Assembly (NCBI RefSeq): GCF_003710085.1
Contig: NZ_CP033324.1
Coordinates: forward strand, 1,116,001 to 1,180,000
Direction: 5' to 3'
Origin: Nocardioides pantholopis
GTDB taxonomy: Bacteria; Actinomycetota; Actinomycetes; Propionibacteriales; Nocardioidaceae
DNA length: 64,000 nt
Below are positions 1 through 9,295 of this stretch, one piece after another. The translations under genes were made by a program, and so were the position numbers. Every line of letters starts with the position of its first letter. Positions within the stretch are counted from its first letter, which is position 1. The notes beneath the pieces are model-generated. The model was not told the DNA's origin. It saw nothing but the letters and a program-made list of their open reading frames with translations, and searched no databases.

Positions 1-28
1 CCCGAGATTTGTCCACAGTTCCTCTTGT

Positions 29-41
29 GGAACGCTGTTCC
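29..41. promoter_or_regulatory. Putative IclR-type operator, site 1
   Basis: Perfect 5-3-5 inverted repeat GGAAC-GCT-GTTCC, 65 bp before the VOC gene starting at 107. The same geometry recurs at 7137, 7307, 15408, 16419 and 23245, always upstream of left-block operons. IclR-family operators such as E. coli IclR (TGGAAA-N3-TTTCCA) have this layout, and an IclR gene lies at 15448. The link is inferred. Confidence 0.6.
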
Positions 42-106
42 TGTAGGTGAAACTACCGGGGAGCCGAGGTGCCGAGCGCTCGGCGCACCACAGGATCGAG
101 GAAGCC

Positions 107-1054
107 ATGACCCAGCGGCCTGCCGTGTACGGCCCGCTGATCTCGACCGGTGAGGTCGACGCGCACGTGCGCCTGCTGACCGAGGTGTTCGGCATGGCGG
201 TGGTCGACCGGACAGCGCTCGACGCATCGGTCGCCTCGGACCTCTTCGGTGCCGGGATCGAGGCGGCGCAGCTGACGGTGCTGCAGACTCCCGGAGTCGC
301 GTCGGGGGCGGTGCTGGTCAGCTTCGAGCCGGCCTCGGCCGAGACCGTGCGCAGCTACGAGACCCGCGTGGACCGCGACGCGCTCAAGGTCATCGACTTC
401 TACGCCCCCGACTACGAGGGCGCGATCCGGCATGCCCGCTCGCTGGGCTACGAGGTCGTCGAGGCCCAGGCCGAGTACGAGCTGCCCGAGGGCGTGTTCC
501 GGGAGGCGCACCTGTGGGCCCCGGACAACGTGGTGACGGCCTTCCTCGGCGGACCCGCGGAGTTCTTCGCGGACTTCGCCCAGGTCCTCGACCGCCGCAC
601 CAGCGAGGTGCAGAGCATCTCGGCGCCGCTCAGCGACGGCCAGGCGGCGGTGGACTACTACCGGGCCGTCTTCGGCTGGGACGTCGTCTACGAGTACGCG
701 ATCGACGACCCGAGCTTCGCCGAGCTGCTCGGCATCGACGAGCCGCTGCGGCTGCGCTCGCGCAACGTCGGGGCGAGCACCCGGGAGCCCTACGTGGGGC
801 TCATCGACTACGGGCTCCCGCCCGAGGTCGGCGGGTCGCTGCTCGGACGGGCCGTCGCTCCGCGCCGGGGCCTGCTCGGCGTGGCGGTGAGCGTCGAGGA
901 CCTCGACGCCACCGTGGCCGCCGCGGCGGCAGCCGTCCCGGGCTCGGCGGGCCCGGTGTGCCCGGTTGCGCTGGCTCCGTTCGGAGGGGGGCGCGCCGCC
1001 GTGCTGACCCCGCCGCACGCCGTACCGCACCTGGTGCTGGAACGCCAGGGCTGA
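107..1054 (+). CDS. Double-domain VOC (glyoxalase/extradiol dioxygenase fold) protein
   Basis: 315 residues, starting at the ATG after GAGGAAG at 98-104; an earlier in-frame ATG at 47 has no good ribosome site. Two VOC modules are visible, about residues 5-150 and 160-312, the second with YYRAVFGWDVV. The VOC superfamily includes dioxygenases, lyases and isomerases. The usual His/Glu metal ligands are not obvious, so it may be catalytically unusual or a binding protein. It resembles in layout the 310-residue double-VOC protein at 6179-7111. An IclR-type operator precedes it and a hairpin follows. The reaction cannot be assigned. Confidence 0.8.
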   Translation: MTQRPAVYGPLISTGEVDAHVRLLTEVFGMAVVDRTALDASVASDLFGAGIEAAQLTVLQTPGVASGAVLVSFEPASAETVRSYETRVDRDALKVIDFYAPDYEGAIRHARSLGYEVVEAQAEYELPEGVFREAHLWAPDNVVTAFLGGPAEFFADFAQVLDRRTSEVQSISAPLSDGQAAVDYYRAVFGWDVVYEYAIDDPSFAELLGIDEPLRLRSRNVGASTREPYVGLIDYGLPPEVGGSLLGRAVAPRRGLLGVAVSVEDLDATVAAAAAAVPGSAGPVCPVALAPFGGGRAAVLTPPHAVPHLVLERQG

Positions 1055-1088
1055 TCCGCCGTCGGCGCTGCGGCGCCGGCGTGACAGG

Positions 1089-1112
1089 ACCTCCGACACA
1101 GTCGTCGGAGGT
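1089..1112 (+). terminator. Hairpin after VOC gene
   Basis: 9-bp perfect arms (ACCTCCGAC / GTCGGAGGT) around a 6-nt loop, with no T-run. It may be a weak terminator between the VOC gene and the following ABC operon. Confidence 0.45.
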
Positions 1113-1234
1113 TGCGAACCAAGTTGACACTCGTCGCGGCGCACCAGGGCCGGGACGGTCTCCCCACGGGGGGACAGGAGGAGGCCGACGATGACACCGA
1201 CACCCAGGGACCCGGCGACGGAGGGAAGCAGCTG

Positions 1235-2200
1235 ATGGTGCGGATGACGCTCTCGCGGCTGGCCTCGGCCGTGCCGGTGCTGCTGCTGATCTCCCTGGTG
1301 GCCTTCACGCTGCTGCGGCTGGCGCCCGGTGACCCGGCGCTGCTCTCGGTCGGCATGGAGGCGCCGCCCGAGGCGCTGGCCCAGGCCCGCGCCGACATGC
1401 GCCTCGACGACCCGATCTGGCTGCAGTACTGGACGTGGATGACCGACCTGGTCCGCGGCGACCTCGGGGTCTCCTACTCCGACAAGGCGCCGGTCACCGA
1501 CGCCCTCGCCGACCGGCTGCCGGTGACGCTCCAGCTCGCGGTCCTCGCGCTGCTGCTCATGGTCCTCGTCGGCGTCCCGCTCGGCGTGATCTCCGCGCTG
1601 CGCGCCAACCGCGCCACCGACCAGGTGATCCGGGTGCTGTCGCTGGCCGGGATCTCGGTGCCCAACTTCGTCGTCGCGCTGTTCCTGGTGCTGGCGTTCG
1701 GCTGGTGGTTCCCCGGGATCATGCCCTACCAGGGCTTCGTCCGGCTCGGTGACGACTGGGTGATGAGCCTGAAGACCACCCTGCTGCCGGCCATCGCCCT
1801 CGCGGCCCCCCAGATCGGCCTGGTCGCGCGGCTGACCCGCTCCAGCATGCTCGAGGTGCTGGGCCAGGACTACGTGTCCGCCGCGCGCGCCATGGGGGTG
1901 CGCGAGCGGGTGATCATCTGGAAGGACACCCTGCGCAACGCGCTGCTGCCCGTGGTCACGGTCCTCGGCGTCCAGACCGGGTTCCTGCTGGGTGGCTCCG
2001 TGGTCGTCGAGACCGTCTTCGGCATCCCCGGCCTCGGCCGGCTGCTCGTGGAGTCGTTCACGATCCGCGACTACCCCGTGACGATCGGCGTGATGATGTT
2101 CATCGCCGCTGTCTTCGTCCTCATCAACATCGTCGTCGACCTCCTCTACGGCGTCATCAACCCCCGGATCCGGGTCGGCTACGCGACCGGGAAGGAGTGA
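1235..2200 (+). CDS. Peptide/nickel-type ABC transporter permease (DppB-like)
   Basis: 321 residues, about six membrane segments, inner membrane. Start chosen at ATG 1235 after GAGGGAAG; an upstream in-frame extension to 1112 is hydrophilic and lacks a ribosome site. It has family hallmarks: GDLGVSYSDKAPV after the first large loop, the EAA-type loop AARAMGVRERVIIWKDTLRN, and the NPRIRVG end. It is the first gene of a DppB-C-D-F operon (1235-5422) with no binding protein of its own. E. coli Dpp can also carry haem and aminolevulinate, so the substrate need not be a peptide. Confidence 0.92.
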   Translation: MVRMTLSRLASAVPVLLLISLVAFTLLRLAPGDPALLSVGMEAPPEALAQARADMRLDDPIWLQYWTWMTDLVRGDLGVSYSDKAPVTDALADRLPVTLQLAVLALLLMVLVGVPLGVISALRANRATDQVIRVLSLAGISVPNFVVALFLVLAFGWWFPGIMPYQGFVRLGDDWVMSLKTTLLPAIALAAPQIGLVARLTRSSMLEVLGQDYVSAARAMGVRERVIIWKDTLRNALLPVVTVLGVQTGFLLGGSVVVETVFGIPGLGRLLVESFTIRDYPVTIGVMMFIAAVFVLINIVVDLLYGVINPRIRVGYATGKE

Positions 2201-2205
2201 GTGCG

Positions 2206-3276
2206 ATGACCAGCAGCATGTCCGTGTCGCCCGCCTCGGTGCACCGGGCCGACGAGATCGGCCTCGTGCGCCGCCTCGCCTCGAAGAAGCTCTCGCTGTT
2301 CAGCCTGATCGGCGTGGCGCTGTTCCTGCTCCTCGCGCTGGTCGGCCCGTTCCTGGCCCCGCACGACCCGGCCGCCCTCGGGGACAACCCGATGGCCGCC
2401 CCCAGCGGCGCCCACTGGATGGGCACCGACGCCGTCGGGCGCGACGTGTTCTCCCGCTTCCTCTACGGGTCGCGGGTCTCGATCCTGGTCGGCTTCCTGG
2501 CCGTCCTGGTCGCGCTCGTCCTCGGCAGCCTGCTCGGGATGCTCGCCGGCATGAAGTCCGGGAAGTGGCGCGACACCGTCATCATGCGGCTCATGGACGT
2601 CGTCCTGGCGTTCCCGCTGCTCGTCCTGGTGCCGGTCATCACCGGCATCATCGGCCAGCGCGACCTCTCGATCGGGCGTTTCACGATCGGTCCCGAGGTC
2701 CTGGTGGCCACCGCGATCGGCGTGGTGCTGACGCCGGTCTTCGCCCGGATCGCCCGGGCCAGCGTGCTCGCCGAGATGCGCGAGGACTACGTCATGGCGG
2801 TGCGTTCCTTCGGCGGCCGCGGCCGCGACATCCTGGTCCGCAACCTGCTGCCGAACATCGCGGCGCCGCTCGTGGTGCAGGCCGCCTTCGGGCTCGCGAT
2901 GGCGATCACGGTCGAGGCGGCCGTCTCGTTCCTGGGACTCGGCGTGCAGCCGCCCGGCGCCAGCTGGGGCACGATGCTCGCCGACGCCCGCCAGTACGTC
3001 ACCCTGGGCGCTTGGTGGCTGGTGGTCTTCCCGTCCGTGGCGATCGCGCTGTTCGTGCTGGTCTTCAACCTCCTGGGCGACCAGCTGCGCGACGAGCTGG
3101 ACCCGCGGGCCAAGACCGGCGCCAAGCGCAAGCCGGCCAAGCCGGCCGATGCCGCCAGCACCGAGGCGAACGCCGACAGCGTTCCCGCGACCGAGACCCA
3201 CGCCGGCTCCGCCACCCCGGTGCCCGGCGCCGCCCCGGGACCGGTCGAGCCCGTCGACGAGGGAGATCAGCGATGA
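2206..3276 (+). CDS. Peptide-type ABC transporter permease (DppC-like)
   Basis: 356 residues. ATG 2206 sits 8 nt after GAAGGAG; a GTG at 2197 overlapping the previous stop is an alternative. One N-terminal membrane segment is followed by GTDAVGRDVFSR, typical of DppC, and then about five more. The EAA loop is AVRSFGGRGRDILVRNLLPN. After the last membrane segment there is an unusual roughly 50-residue Ala/Pro/Glu-rich cytoplasmic tail not usual in DppC. It pairs with the permease at 1235. Confidence 0.92.
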   Translation: MTSSMSVSPASVHRADEIGLVRRLASKKLSLFSLIGVALFLLLALVGPFLAPHDPAALGDNPMAAPSGAHWMGTDAVGRDVFSRFLYGSRVSILVGFLAVLVALVLGSLLGMLAGMKSGKWRDTVIMRLMDVVLAFPLLVLVPVITGIIGQRDLSIGRFTIGPEVLVATAIGVVLTPVFARIARASVLAEMREDYVMAVRSFGGRGRDILVRNLLPNIAAPLVVQAAFGLAMAITVEAAVSFLGLGVQPPGASWGTMLADARQYVTLGAWWLVVFPSVAIALFVLVFNLLGDQLRDELDPRAKTGAKRKPAKPADAASTEANADSVPATETHAGSATPVPGAAPGPVEPVDEGDQR

Positions 3277-4328
3277 GCACCGAGTCCGTTCCGAGCACCG
3301 GCGCCGTCGCGCCGACGCAGGCCCCCGAGGTGCTGCGCGTCACGAACCTGCAGACCAGCTACCAGTTCCGCGGTACGCCGGTCCCGGCGGTCCAGGAGTT
3401 CTCGCTCTCGGTGCAGCCCGGCGAGATCGTCGGCCTGGTGGGGGAGAGCGGCTCCGGGAAGAGCACCGCGCTGAAGTCGATCCTCGGGATGCTGCGGCCG
3501 CCGGCCGAGGTGGTCGCCGACGAGATCGTCCTGGACGGCCGCGATCTGCGCGAGCTCTCCGAGGAGGAGGCCCGACGGGTCCGCGGCGGCGAGATGTCGA
3601 TGATCTTCCAGGACCCGATCAACTCCTTCAACCCGGCCTGGACGATCGGCAGCCAATTCCGCCGGGTGCTCGCGCTGCACCGGCCGGACCTGAAGCGCAA
3701 GGAGTACGACGAGGAGATCATCCGGCTGCTGCGCGGCGTCGGCATCGACGGCCGCGGCAAGCTGAAGTCCTACCCGTTCCAGTTCAGCCAGGGCCAGCTG
3801 CAGCGGATCATGATCGCTGTCGCCTGCGCGAGCCGCGAGCTGAAGGTGCTGCTCGCCGACGAGCCCACCACCAGCCTCGACGTCACCATCGAGGCCCAGG
3901 TGCTGGAGCTGCTCCGGGGCCTGCGCGCCGAGCGGAACCTCGCGATGGTCCTGGTCACCCACGACCTCTCGGTCGTGGCGGAGATGTGCGACAAGGTCGT
4001 CGTGATGTACGCCGGCCGCGTCGTCGAGGTCGCGAACGTCTACGACCTCTTCGAGCGGCCCCAGCACCCGTACACCAAGCAGCTGCTCCAGGCGATCCCG
4101 GGCTTCCCCCACGACGGCGAGCGTCTCTACGCGATGCGTGGTGCCGTGCCCGGACTGGACGCCCAGGTCACCGGCTGCCCCTTCGCCGACCGGTGCGACT
4201 CCAAGATCGGCGCGGTCTGCGACACGCACCGCCCCGAGCTGTACCCGGTCGCCGACCTCGGAGGCCGATCCGCCTGCCACTGGGCCGCGGACGGGCTCTC
4301 CACCGCCACGCACAGGGAGATGAGCTGA
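3273..4328 (+). CDS. ABC transporter ATP-binding protein (DppD-like)
   Basis: 351 residues, ATG overlapping the previous TGA by 4 bp. Walker A GESGSGKS at about residues 57-64. The signature is FSQGQLQR rather than LSGGQ, a tolerated variant. Walker B is VLLADEPT, and the H-loop lies in LVTHDLSVV. The C-terminal oligopeptide-ATPase extension has the GCPFADRCD cysteine motif typical of DppD/OppD, which can carry an iron-sulfur cluster. It powers the permeases at 1235 and 2206 together with the ATPase at 4331. Confidence 0.93.
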   Translation: MSTESVPSTGAVAPTQAPEVLRVTNLQTSYQFRGTPVPAVQEFSLSVQPGEIVGLVGESGSGKSTALKSILGMLRPPAEVVADEIVLDGRDLRELSEEEARRVRGGEMSMIFQDPINSFNPAWTIGSQFRRVLALHRPDLKRKEYDEEIIRLLRGVGIDGRGKLKSYPFQFSQGQLQRIMIAVACASRELKVLLADEPTTSLDVTIEAQVLELLRGLRAERNLAMVLVTHDLSVVAEMCDKVVVMYAGRVVEVANVYDLFERPQHPYTKQLLQAIPGFPHDGERLYAMRGAVPGLDAQVTGCPFADRCDSKIGAVCDTHRPELYPVADLGGRSACHWAADGLSTATHREMS

Positions 4329-4330
4329 CC

Positions 4331-5422
4331 ATGAGCATTGATCCGTCGAACTCTGATCCGTCGAGCCCTGGTTCGTTGGGCACCGGTTCGTCCGACGTCG
4401 TCGAGCCGCTCGTCTCGGTGCGCGACCTGCGCACCCACTTCCCGGTCGGGGGCGGGGCGCTCGCCCGGCTGCGCGGCAGCCGCCGGGTGGTGCACGCGCT
4501 GGACGGCGTCACCGTCGACATCCACCCGCGCGAGACGCTCGCCGTGATCGGCGAGAGCGGGTCGGGCAAGAGCACCATGGGGCGCAGCATCCTGCGCCTG
4601 GAGGAGCCGACCTCGGGGTCGGTGGCGTTCCGCGGCAAGGACGTCACCTCGCTCTCCCGCGAGGAGCTGCGCCGCGAGCGGCAGCACATGCAGATGGTCT
4701 TCCAGAACCCGTACTCCTCGGTCAACCGGCGCAACCGGCTCATCGACATCGTGGCCGAGCCGCTGCGGGTGCACGGGATCGGGGACGCCGCCTCGCGCCG
4801 CGCCCGCGCCACCGAGCTGCTGGAGCTGGTCGGCCTCAACCCGGACTTCCTGCACCGCTATCCGCACGAGGTCTCCGGCGGCCAGCTGCAGCGGATCGGG
4901 ATCGCCCGGGCACTGGCCACCGGCCCGGACTTCCTGGTCGCCGACGAGCCGACCGCCAGCCTCGACGTCAGCGTCCGCGCGCAGGTGATGAACCTGCTGG
5001 CCGACCTCAAGGAGGAGCTCGGTCTGACGCTGATGTTCATCAGCCACGACCTGGCGGTGGTCTCCTACATCGCCGACCACATCGCGGTGATGTACCTCGG
5101 CCGGATCGTCGAGGTCGGCACCAAGGCGCAGCTCGAGTCCGCCCCCCAGCACCCGTACACCCGGGCGCTCTTCGAGGCGGCGCCGAAGCCGGACCCCCGG
5201 CTGCGCAAGAAGGAGGCCGCGCCGCTGGGCGAGGTCCCCAGCGCCATCGACCGGCCCTCGGGGTGCCACTACCACCCGCGCTGCCCGCTGGCCATGGAGA
5301 TCTGCAAGGTCGAGTACCCGGCCCTGGAGGTCAAGGCCAACGGTCAGCAGGCGGCCTGCCACGCGGTGCCGCCGGCCGGTGTCCCTGCCGGGGCGACGGT
5401 CCTCCCGGTCACGGTGGTCTGA
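4331..5422 (+). CDS. ABC transporter ATP-binding protein (DppF-like)
   Basis: 363 residues, starting 2 nt after the previous stop. The N-terminus has a Ser/Pro-rich run with repeated DPS-type triplets. Walker A GESGSGKS, signature VSGGQLQR, Walker B FLVADEPT and switch ISHDLAVV are all intact. The C-terminal motif CHYHPRCPLAMEIC marks the oligopeptide family. It is the last gene of the operon and is followed by a strong hairpin. Confidence 0.93.
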   Translation: MSIDPSNSDPSSPGSLGTGSSDVVEPLVSVRDLRTHFPVGGGALARLRGSRRVVHALDGVTVDIHPRETLAVIGESGSGKSTMGRSILRLEEPTSGSVAFRGKDVTSLSREELRRERQHMQMVFQNPYSSVNRRNRLIDIVAEPLRVHGIGDAASRRARATELLELVGLNPDFLHRYPHEVSGGQLQRIGIARALATGPDFLVADEPTASLDVSVRAQVMNLLADLKEELGLTLMFISHDLAVVSYIADHIAVMYLGRIVEVGTKAQLESAPQHPYTRALFEAAPKPDPRLRKKEAAPLGEVPSAIDRPSGCHYHPRCPLAMEICKVEYPALEVKANGQQAACHAVPPAGVPAGATVLPVTVV

Positions 5423-5427
5423 CCCGG

Positions 5428-5471
5428 ACACACCGACGGCCCCGCTCCTCGGAGCGGGGCCGTCGGTGTGT
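5428..5471. terminator. Strong bidirectional terminator hairpin
   Basis: 21-bp perfect arms (5428-5448 and 5451-5471) with a 2-nt spacer, placed exactly between the convergent DppF (+) and SDR (-) genes. It serves both operons. Confidence 0.9.
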
Positions 5472-5480
5472 GGAGCGCGC

Positions 5481-6182
5481 TCAGTCGCGCAGCTGGCCGA
5501 GGTCGACCCGGTCCCAGGTGGCCGCGCCGCCGAGGTCGAGACAGCTCAGCACCGTGTGCGCGACGGTGGCCGGCGGGATCGTCGCGACGTCACGACCGGC
5601 GCTCATCTCGCTCTCCACCGTGGCCGAGACGACCAGGTCGGTGAGCTTGATGCCGGTCCCGGCGACCTCGCCGCGCAGGCTCTCGACGAGCCCGCGCAGG
5701 CCGTGCTTGGACGCCGCGTAGGCGGACCCGGTCGGGAACCCGACCACGCCGGCGCCGGAGTTCAGCGTGAAGACGTGGCCGCGGCCGTCGTCGAGGCGCT
5801 CCTGGTCGCGCATCCGGCGTACCGCCGCCTGGAGGGTCAGGAAGGCGCCGGTGAGGTTGACCCGGACCTGGCGCTCCCAGTCGTCCAGGGCGAGGTCGGC
5901 GACCGGGCCCCGGGCGAAGACCCCGGCCGAGGCGACCACGACGTCCAGGCGGCCGGGGGTGCTGGCCAGCAGGTCGCTCACCGCTCCCTCGTCGGCCACG
6001 TCGAGGGCGTGCGCGCTGATCACGCCGGCGCCGGCCTCCGCGGCGAGCGTCTCCAGGGGCTCGGAGCGCCGGCCCACGGCCAGCACCCGGTGGCCGCGGT
6101 CGGCGAGCGCCAGGGCGACGGCCCGGCCGATGCCGGTGCCGGCCCCGGTCACCAGGGCCACGCCGCGCGGAGCGGTGCTCAC
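5481..6182 (-). CDS. Short-chain dehydrogenase/reductase
   Basis: 233 residues. Start is GTG at 6182, overlapping the stop of the VOC gene by 4 bp. The Rossmann motif TGAGTGIG lies near residues 12-19, the NAG-type motif is ASAG, and the catalytic YAASK is present with a Ser in LNSGAGVV. It is a classical NAD(P)-dependent SDR acting on an unknown alcohol or carbonyl. It is translationally coupled to the upstream double-VOC protein, so both probably act on the same metabolite. Confidence 0.9.
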   Translation of the reverse strand: MSTAPRGVALVTGAGTGIGRAVALALADRGHRVLAVGRRSEPLETLAAEAGAGVISAHALDVADEGAVSDLLASTPGRLDVVVASAGVFARGPVADLALDDWERQVRVNLTGAFLTLQAAVRRMRDQERLDDGRGHVFTLNSGAGVVGFPTGSAYAASKHGLRGLVESLRGEVAGTGIKLTDLVVSATVESEMSAGRDVATIPPATVAHTVLSCLDLGGAATWDRVDLGQLRD

Positions 6183-7111
6183 CGGCGCTCGTAGAACTCG
6201 AGGCGCTCGTCGTCGGGCCCGAAGTAGCTGCGGGTCGCGACAGTCCCCAGCCCCGGGAGGTCGAGCTCGACACGCTCGCCGGCCGGCTCCGCGCCGATCG
6301 CCTGCAGCAGCAGCTCGGCCGCGGCCAGGTCGTCGGTCTCGAGGGCCGCGCTGAGGATGCCCAGGGCGGGCGGCACCGCCCGGTCCCGCTGGGAGCGGCC
6401 CGGGAAGCCGACGTACTGGGCGATCTCGAGGCGGCCCAGGTCCGGCGCGGCCGGGTTCATCATGTTGATGTTGTGCAGCTCGGTCCCGGCCGGGAGCCCG
6501 AAGAAGGACTCCATCTCGCGCAGCACCTTGTCGTAGAGCGGGCGCATGCCGAGGGCGGCGTAGAAGAGCGCCGAACGCCGCGCGTCGCTGCTGTGGATGG
6601 CCACGGTCTGCAGCGGCGAGGGGCGGCCGTCGTACTCCGCCAGCAGCGAGCCGGGGGCCGGCTCGAGCTCGAAGACGTCGAGCAGCACCCGGTCCGGGTC
6701 GTAGGACAGCGAGTCCCAGGCCGAGAGGTCGGGAGTGACGGTCCAGTGGGTCGGGCCGGACCTGCTCGAGCCGCCGTGGGCGCGGATGGCGGCGACCGCC
6801 GACTGGATCTCGGGCACCCGGACGTTCAGCGCGTAGTGGCCGTAGTCCTGCATCCGGGAGTAGTCGCCCCAGTACAGCTCGCCCGGGCGGTCGAACTGCA
6901 CCAGGCGCAGCAGTCCGCTGGTGGCGCCCGCGGGACCGAGCAGCACGGTCTCCGCGCTCATGCCCTCCGGCAGCCCCCACAGCTGGCCCGCGGCGGGACC
7001 GCTGACGGTGCCCGTCCCCAGGACGGCGTAGTCGAAGGTGGCGCAGTAGAACTCCTGCGACCGCTCGAGGTCGCCGACCCCGACCGTCGCCACGCGGATC
7101 TCGCTGAACAT
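6179..7111 (-). CDS. Double-domain VOC family protein
   Basis: 310 residues, the same length class as the VOC protein at 107-1054. The N-terminal module (about 1-150) contains FYCATFDYAVLG; the second (about 160-308) contains ALFYAALGMRPLY and ends with DERLEFYERR. It is the first gene of a two-gene operon with the SDR. A perfect GAAAC-AGT-GTTTC operator lies 26 bp before its ATG. Family members are dioxygenases, isomerases or sequestering proteins; no metal triad can be fixed by eye. Confidence 0.82.
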   Translation of the reverse strand: MFSEIRVATVGVGDLERSQEFYCATFDYAVLGTGTVSGPAAGQLWGLPEGMSAETVLLGPAGATSGLLRLVQFDRPGELYWGDYSRMQDYGHYALNVRVPEIQSAVAAIRAHGGSSRSGPTHWTVTPDLSAWDSLSYDPDRVLLDVFELEPAPGSLLAEYDGRPSPLQTVAIHSSDARRSALFYAALGMRPLYDKVLREMESFFGLPAGTELHNINMMNPAAPDLGRLEIAQYVGFPGRSQRDRAVPPALGILSAALETDDLAAAELLLQAIGAEPAGERVELDLPGLGTVATRSYFGPDDERLEFYERR

Positions 7112-7136
7112 GGACGTCCCCTTTGTTCCGTTATTG

Positions 7137-7149
7137 GAAACAGTGTTTC
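7137..7149. promoter_or_regulatory. Putative IclR-type operator, site 2
   Basis: Perfect inverted repeat GAAAC-AGT-GTTTC in the divergent region between the VOC/SDR operon and the second ABC operon, 26 bp from the VOC start. It overlaps a second, everted arrangement (TGTTCC ... GGAAACA). Confidence 0.6.
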
Positions 7150-7306
7150 GATCCTGCTGCGGCGGGCATCCACTGTCAAGGGTGGGGTCGGTCGTGCGGC
7201 GAGTTCCGCCCCAGAAACCGGGGCAGCGGGGGCGTTCCGGAGGTCGGGCCTGCCCTCGTTAAGTCGGACTTTATTCCCGCCGGGCGGTCGCCCGCCTACT
7301 GTGAGC

Positions 7307-7319
7307 GAAACCACGTTGC
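7307..7319. promoter_or_regulatory. Putative IclR-type operator, site 3 (degenerate)
   Basis: GAAAC-CAC-GTTGC, one mismatch from a 5-3-5 repeat, with an extra GGAAC half-site at 7327-7331. It lies about 50 bp before the DppB start at 7368. Confidence 0.45.
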
Positions 7320-7367
7320 GCATAGCGGAACGCGATGTGCGGTCGATCTCACGGAAGGGAGGTGCCC

Positions 7368-8333
7368 ATGCTGTCATACGTGCTCCGACGCCTCGGCGGG
7401 GTCCTGGTCGTCCTCGTCCTCGTCCTCACCATGGTGTTCCTGATGCTGCACGCGACCCCGGGTGGTCCCGAGACGGCCTACCTCGGCAGCAACCCGACCC
7501 CGGAGAAGCGCGCGGCCGTGATGGCCCAGCTCGGCCTCGACCAGCCGCTGTGGGCGCAGTACCTCTCCTTCGTCGCCAGCGTGCTCACCTTCGACCTGGG
7601 CAGCTCCCTGACCACCGGCGCGCCGGTGACCGAGCTCCTCGGCGACCGGATGCTCGTCACGCTCGAGCTCGGCCTGGTCTCGTTCCTCGTGTGGACCGCG
7701 ATCGGCATGCTCGCCGGTGCGCTGGCCGCGGCCCGCCGCGGTCGCACCCTGGACGGGGTGGTCCGGGTCGGCAGCGTCGTGGCGCTCTCGATCCCCAGCT
7801 TCTGGCTCGGCCTGGTGCTGGTGATGATCTTCGGCCTCTACCTCCCGGGGGTGCTGCCGAGCTCCGGCTGGGTGCCGTTCAGCGAGGACCCGGTCGAGAA
7901 CCTGCGGTCGCTGGTGCTGCCGGCCTTCACGCTGGGCATCGGCGCCTCGGCGGTGATCGCGCGGACCCTGCGGGCCTCGATGATCGACGCCCTCGAGGCC
8001 GACCACGTCGCGTTCGGGCGGGCCCTGGGCCTCCCGGAGCGGACGGTGCTGTCCCGGCTGGCGCTGCGCAACGCGGTGATCCCGACGCTGACGGTGCTCG
8101 GGATGATGCTCGGCACCTTCATCGGGGGAGCGGTGCTGGTCGAGAACGTCTTCAACGTCCCCGGGATCGGCCAGCTCGTCGTGACCTCGTTCCTCACCCA
8201 CGACTACCCGGTGGCGATCGCGGCGACCGTCTGGACCGCCGGCACCTTCCTGGTCAGCACGCTCGTGGTCGACCTGCTCTACTTCGCGATCAACCCGCGG
8301 ATCCGTGCCCAGTTCGTCGGAGGTTCGCGATGA
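7368..8333 (+). CDS. Peptide-type ABC transporter permease (DppB-like), second system
   Basis: 321 residues. ATG 7368 is chosen for the GGAAGGGAGGT ribosome site; an in-frame ATG at 7335 lacks one. About six membrane segments. GSSLTTGAPV and the EAA loop AFGRALGLPERTVLSRLALR are typical of the family. It is the first gene of a complete five-gene transporter (7368-12926), preceded by operator sites 2 and 3. Confidence 0.92.
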   Translation: MLSYVLRRLGGVLVVLVLVLTMVFLMLHATPGGPETAYLGSNPTPEKRAAVMAQLGLDQPLWAQYLSFVASVLTFDLGSSLTTGAPVTELLGDRMLVTLELGLVSFLVWTAIGMLAGALAAARRGRTLDGVVRVGSVVALSIPSFWLGLVLVMIFGLYLPGVLPSSGWVPFSEDPVENLRSLVLPAFTLGIGASAVIARTLRASMIDALEADHVAFGRALGLPERTVLSRLALRNAVIPTLTVLGMMLGTFIGGAVLVENVFNVPGIGQLVVTSFLTHDYPVAIAATVWTAGTFLVSTLVVDLLYFAINPRIRAQFVGGSR

Positions 8334-9208
8334 GCGCGCTCGCCGCTCCCACTCGCCGGCGGCCCAGCCTGCCGCGGCTCTCGGTCCTCGGGTGGGTCGG
8401 GCTGGTCCTGGTCACCGCCTTCTGCCTGCTCGCGATCGTCGGCCCGCTGTTCTCGCTGCCGCCGGACGAGCGGACCGGCGGGGCCCTCGAGGCGCCGAGC
8501 ATGGCGCACTGGTTCGGCACCGACGACCTGGGCCGCGACGTGTTCGCCCGCACCGCCGTGGGCGCCCGGCTCTCCCTGTTCGTCGCGCTCGGCAGCGTCG
8601 CCGCCGGACTCGTGGTCGCGGTCCCCATCGGCCTGCTCGCGGGCTACCGGGGCGGCACCTGGGTCGACGACGCGCTGATGCGGGTGATGGAGGCCCTCCA
8701 GGCCCTGCCGGTCTTCGTCCTGGCGCTGTTCGTCGTCGGCATGATCGGCACCGGTCCCACCGACGTCGGCCCGATCACGCTCTCCGCCGGGACCAAGGTG
8801 ATCGCGCTGCTGGCGATCTCGTTCCTGCCGTTCTTCGCCCGGGTCACCCGGGCTGCCACCCTGGTCGAGGTCCAGGAGGAGTACGTCGACGCACTGCGCG
8901 TCGTGGGCGTCTCCCGGCGCCGGATCATGCTGGGCGAGCTGCTGCCCAACGTGCTGCCCCCGGTGCTGGTCCAGGCCTTCCTCTGGGTGGGCGTTGCGGT
9001 CTTCGCCGAGAGCGCCCTGTCCTTCCTGGGCCTCGGGGTCCAGCCGCCGCAGGCGAGCCTCGGCAACCTGCTCTCGGACGCCACGAGCGCCCTGATGATC
9101 GGCGGCTGGTGGCTCTCGGTGATCCCCGGCCTGGCGATCCTGCTCGTCACCATCGGCGTCAACCTGCTCGGCGACGAGGTCGAGCAGCGCCTCGGCGGCC
9201 GCCACTGA
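8330..9208 (+). CDS. Peptide-type ABC transporter permease (DppC-like), second system
   Basis: 292 residues, 4-bp overlap with the permease before it. GTDDLGRDVFAR follows the first membrane segment; the EAA loop is ALRVVGVSRRRIMLGELLPN. It lacks the long hydrophilic tail of the first system's DppC, and the two systems are clearly diverged rather than a recent duplication. Confidence 0.92.
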   Translation: MSALAAPTRRRPSLPRLSVLGWVGLVLVTAFCLLAIVGPLFSLPPDERTGGALEAPSMAHWFGTDDLGRDVFARTAVGARLSLFVALGSVAAGLVVAVPIGLLAGYRGGTWVDDALMRVMEALQALPVFVLALFVVGMIGTGPTDVGPITLSAGTKVIALLAISFLPFFARVTRAATLVEVQEEYVDALRVVGVSRRRIMLGELLPNVLPPVLVQAFLWVGVAVFAESALSFLGLGVQPPQASLGNLLSDATSALMIGGWWLSVIPGLAILLVTIGVNLLGDEVEQRLGGRH

Positions 9209-9295
9209 CCGACCGGCTACCCGGTCCGCTCGCCCGCACCGCCCCCCCTGATCCTCGGGTCCGCTCCAACCTCTCTTCTCTTCTAGGAGTTCCTC

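Noticed and set aside
1112..1234. N-terminal extension of the first permease
   Set aside because: Hydrophilic, overlaps a hairpin, and lacks a ribosome site; ATG 1235 has one.
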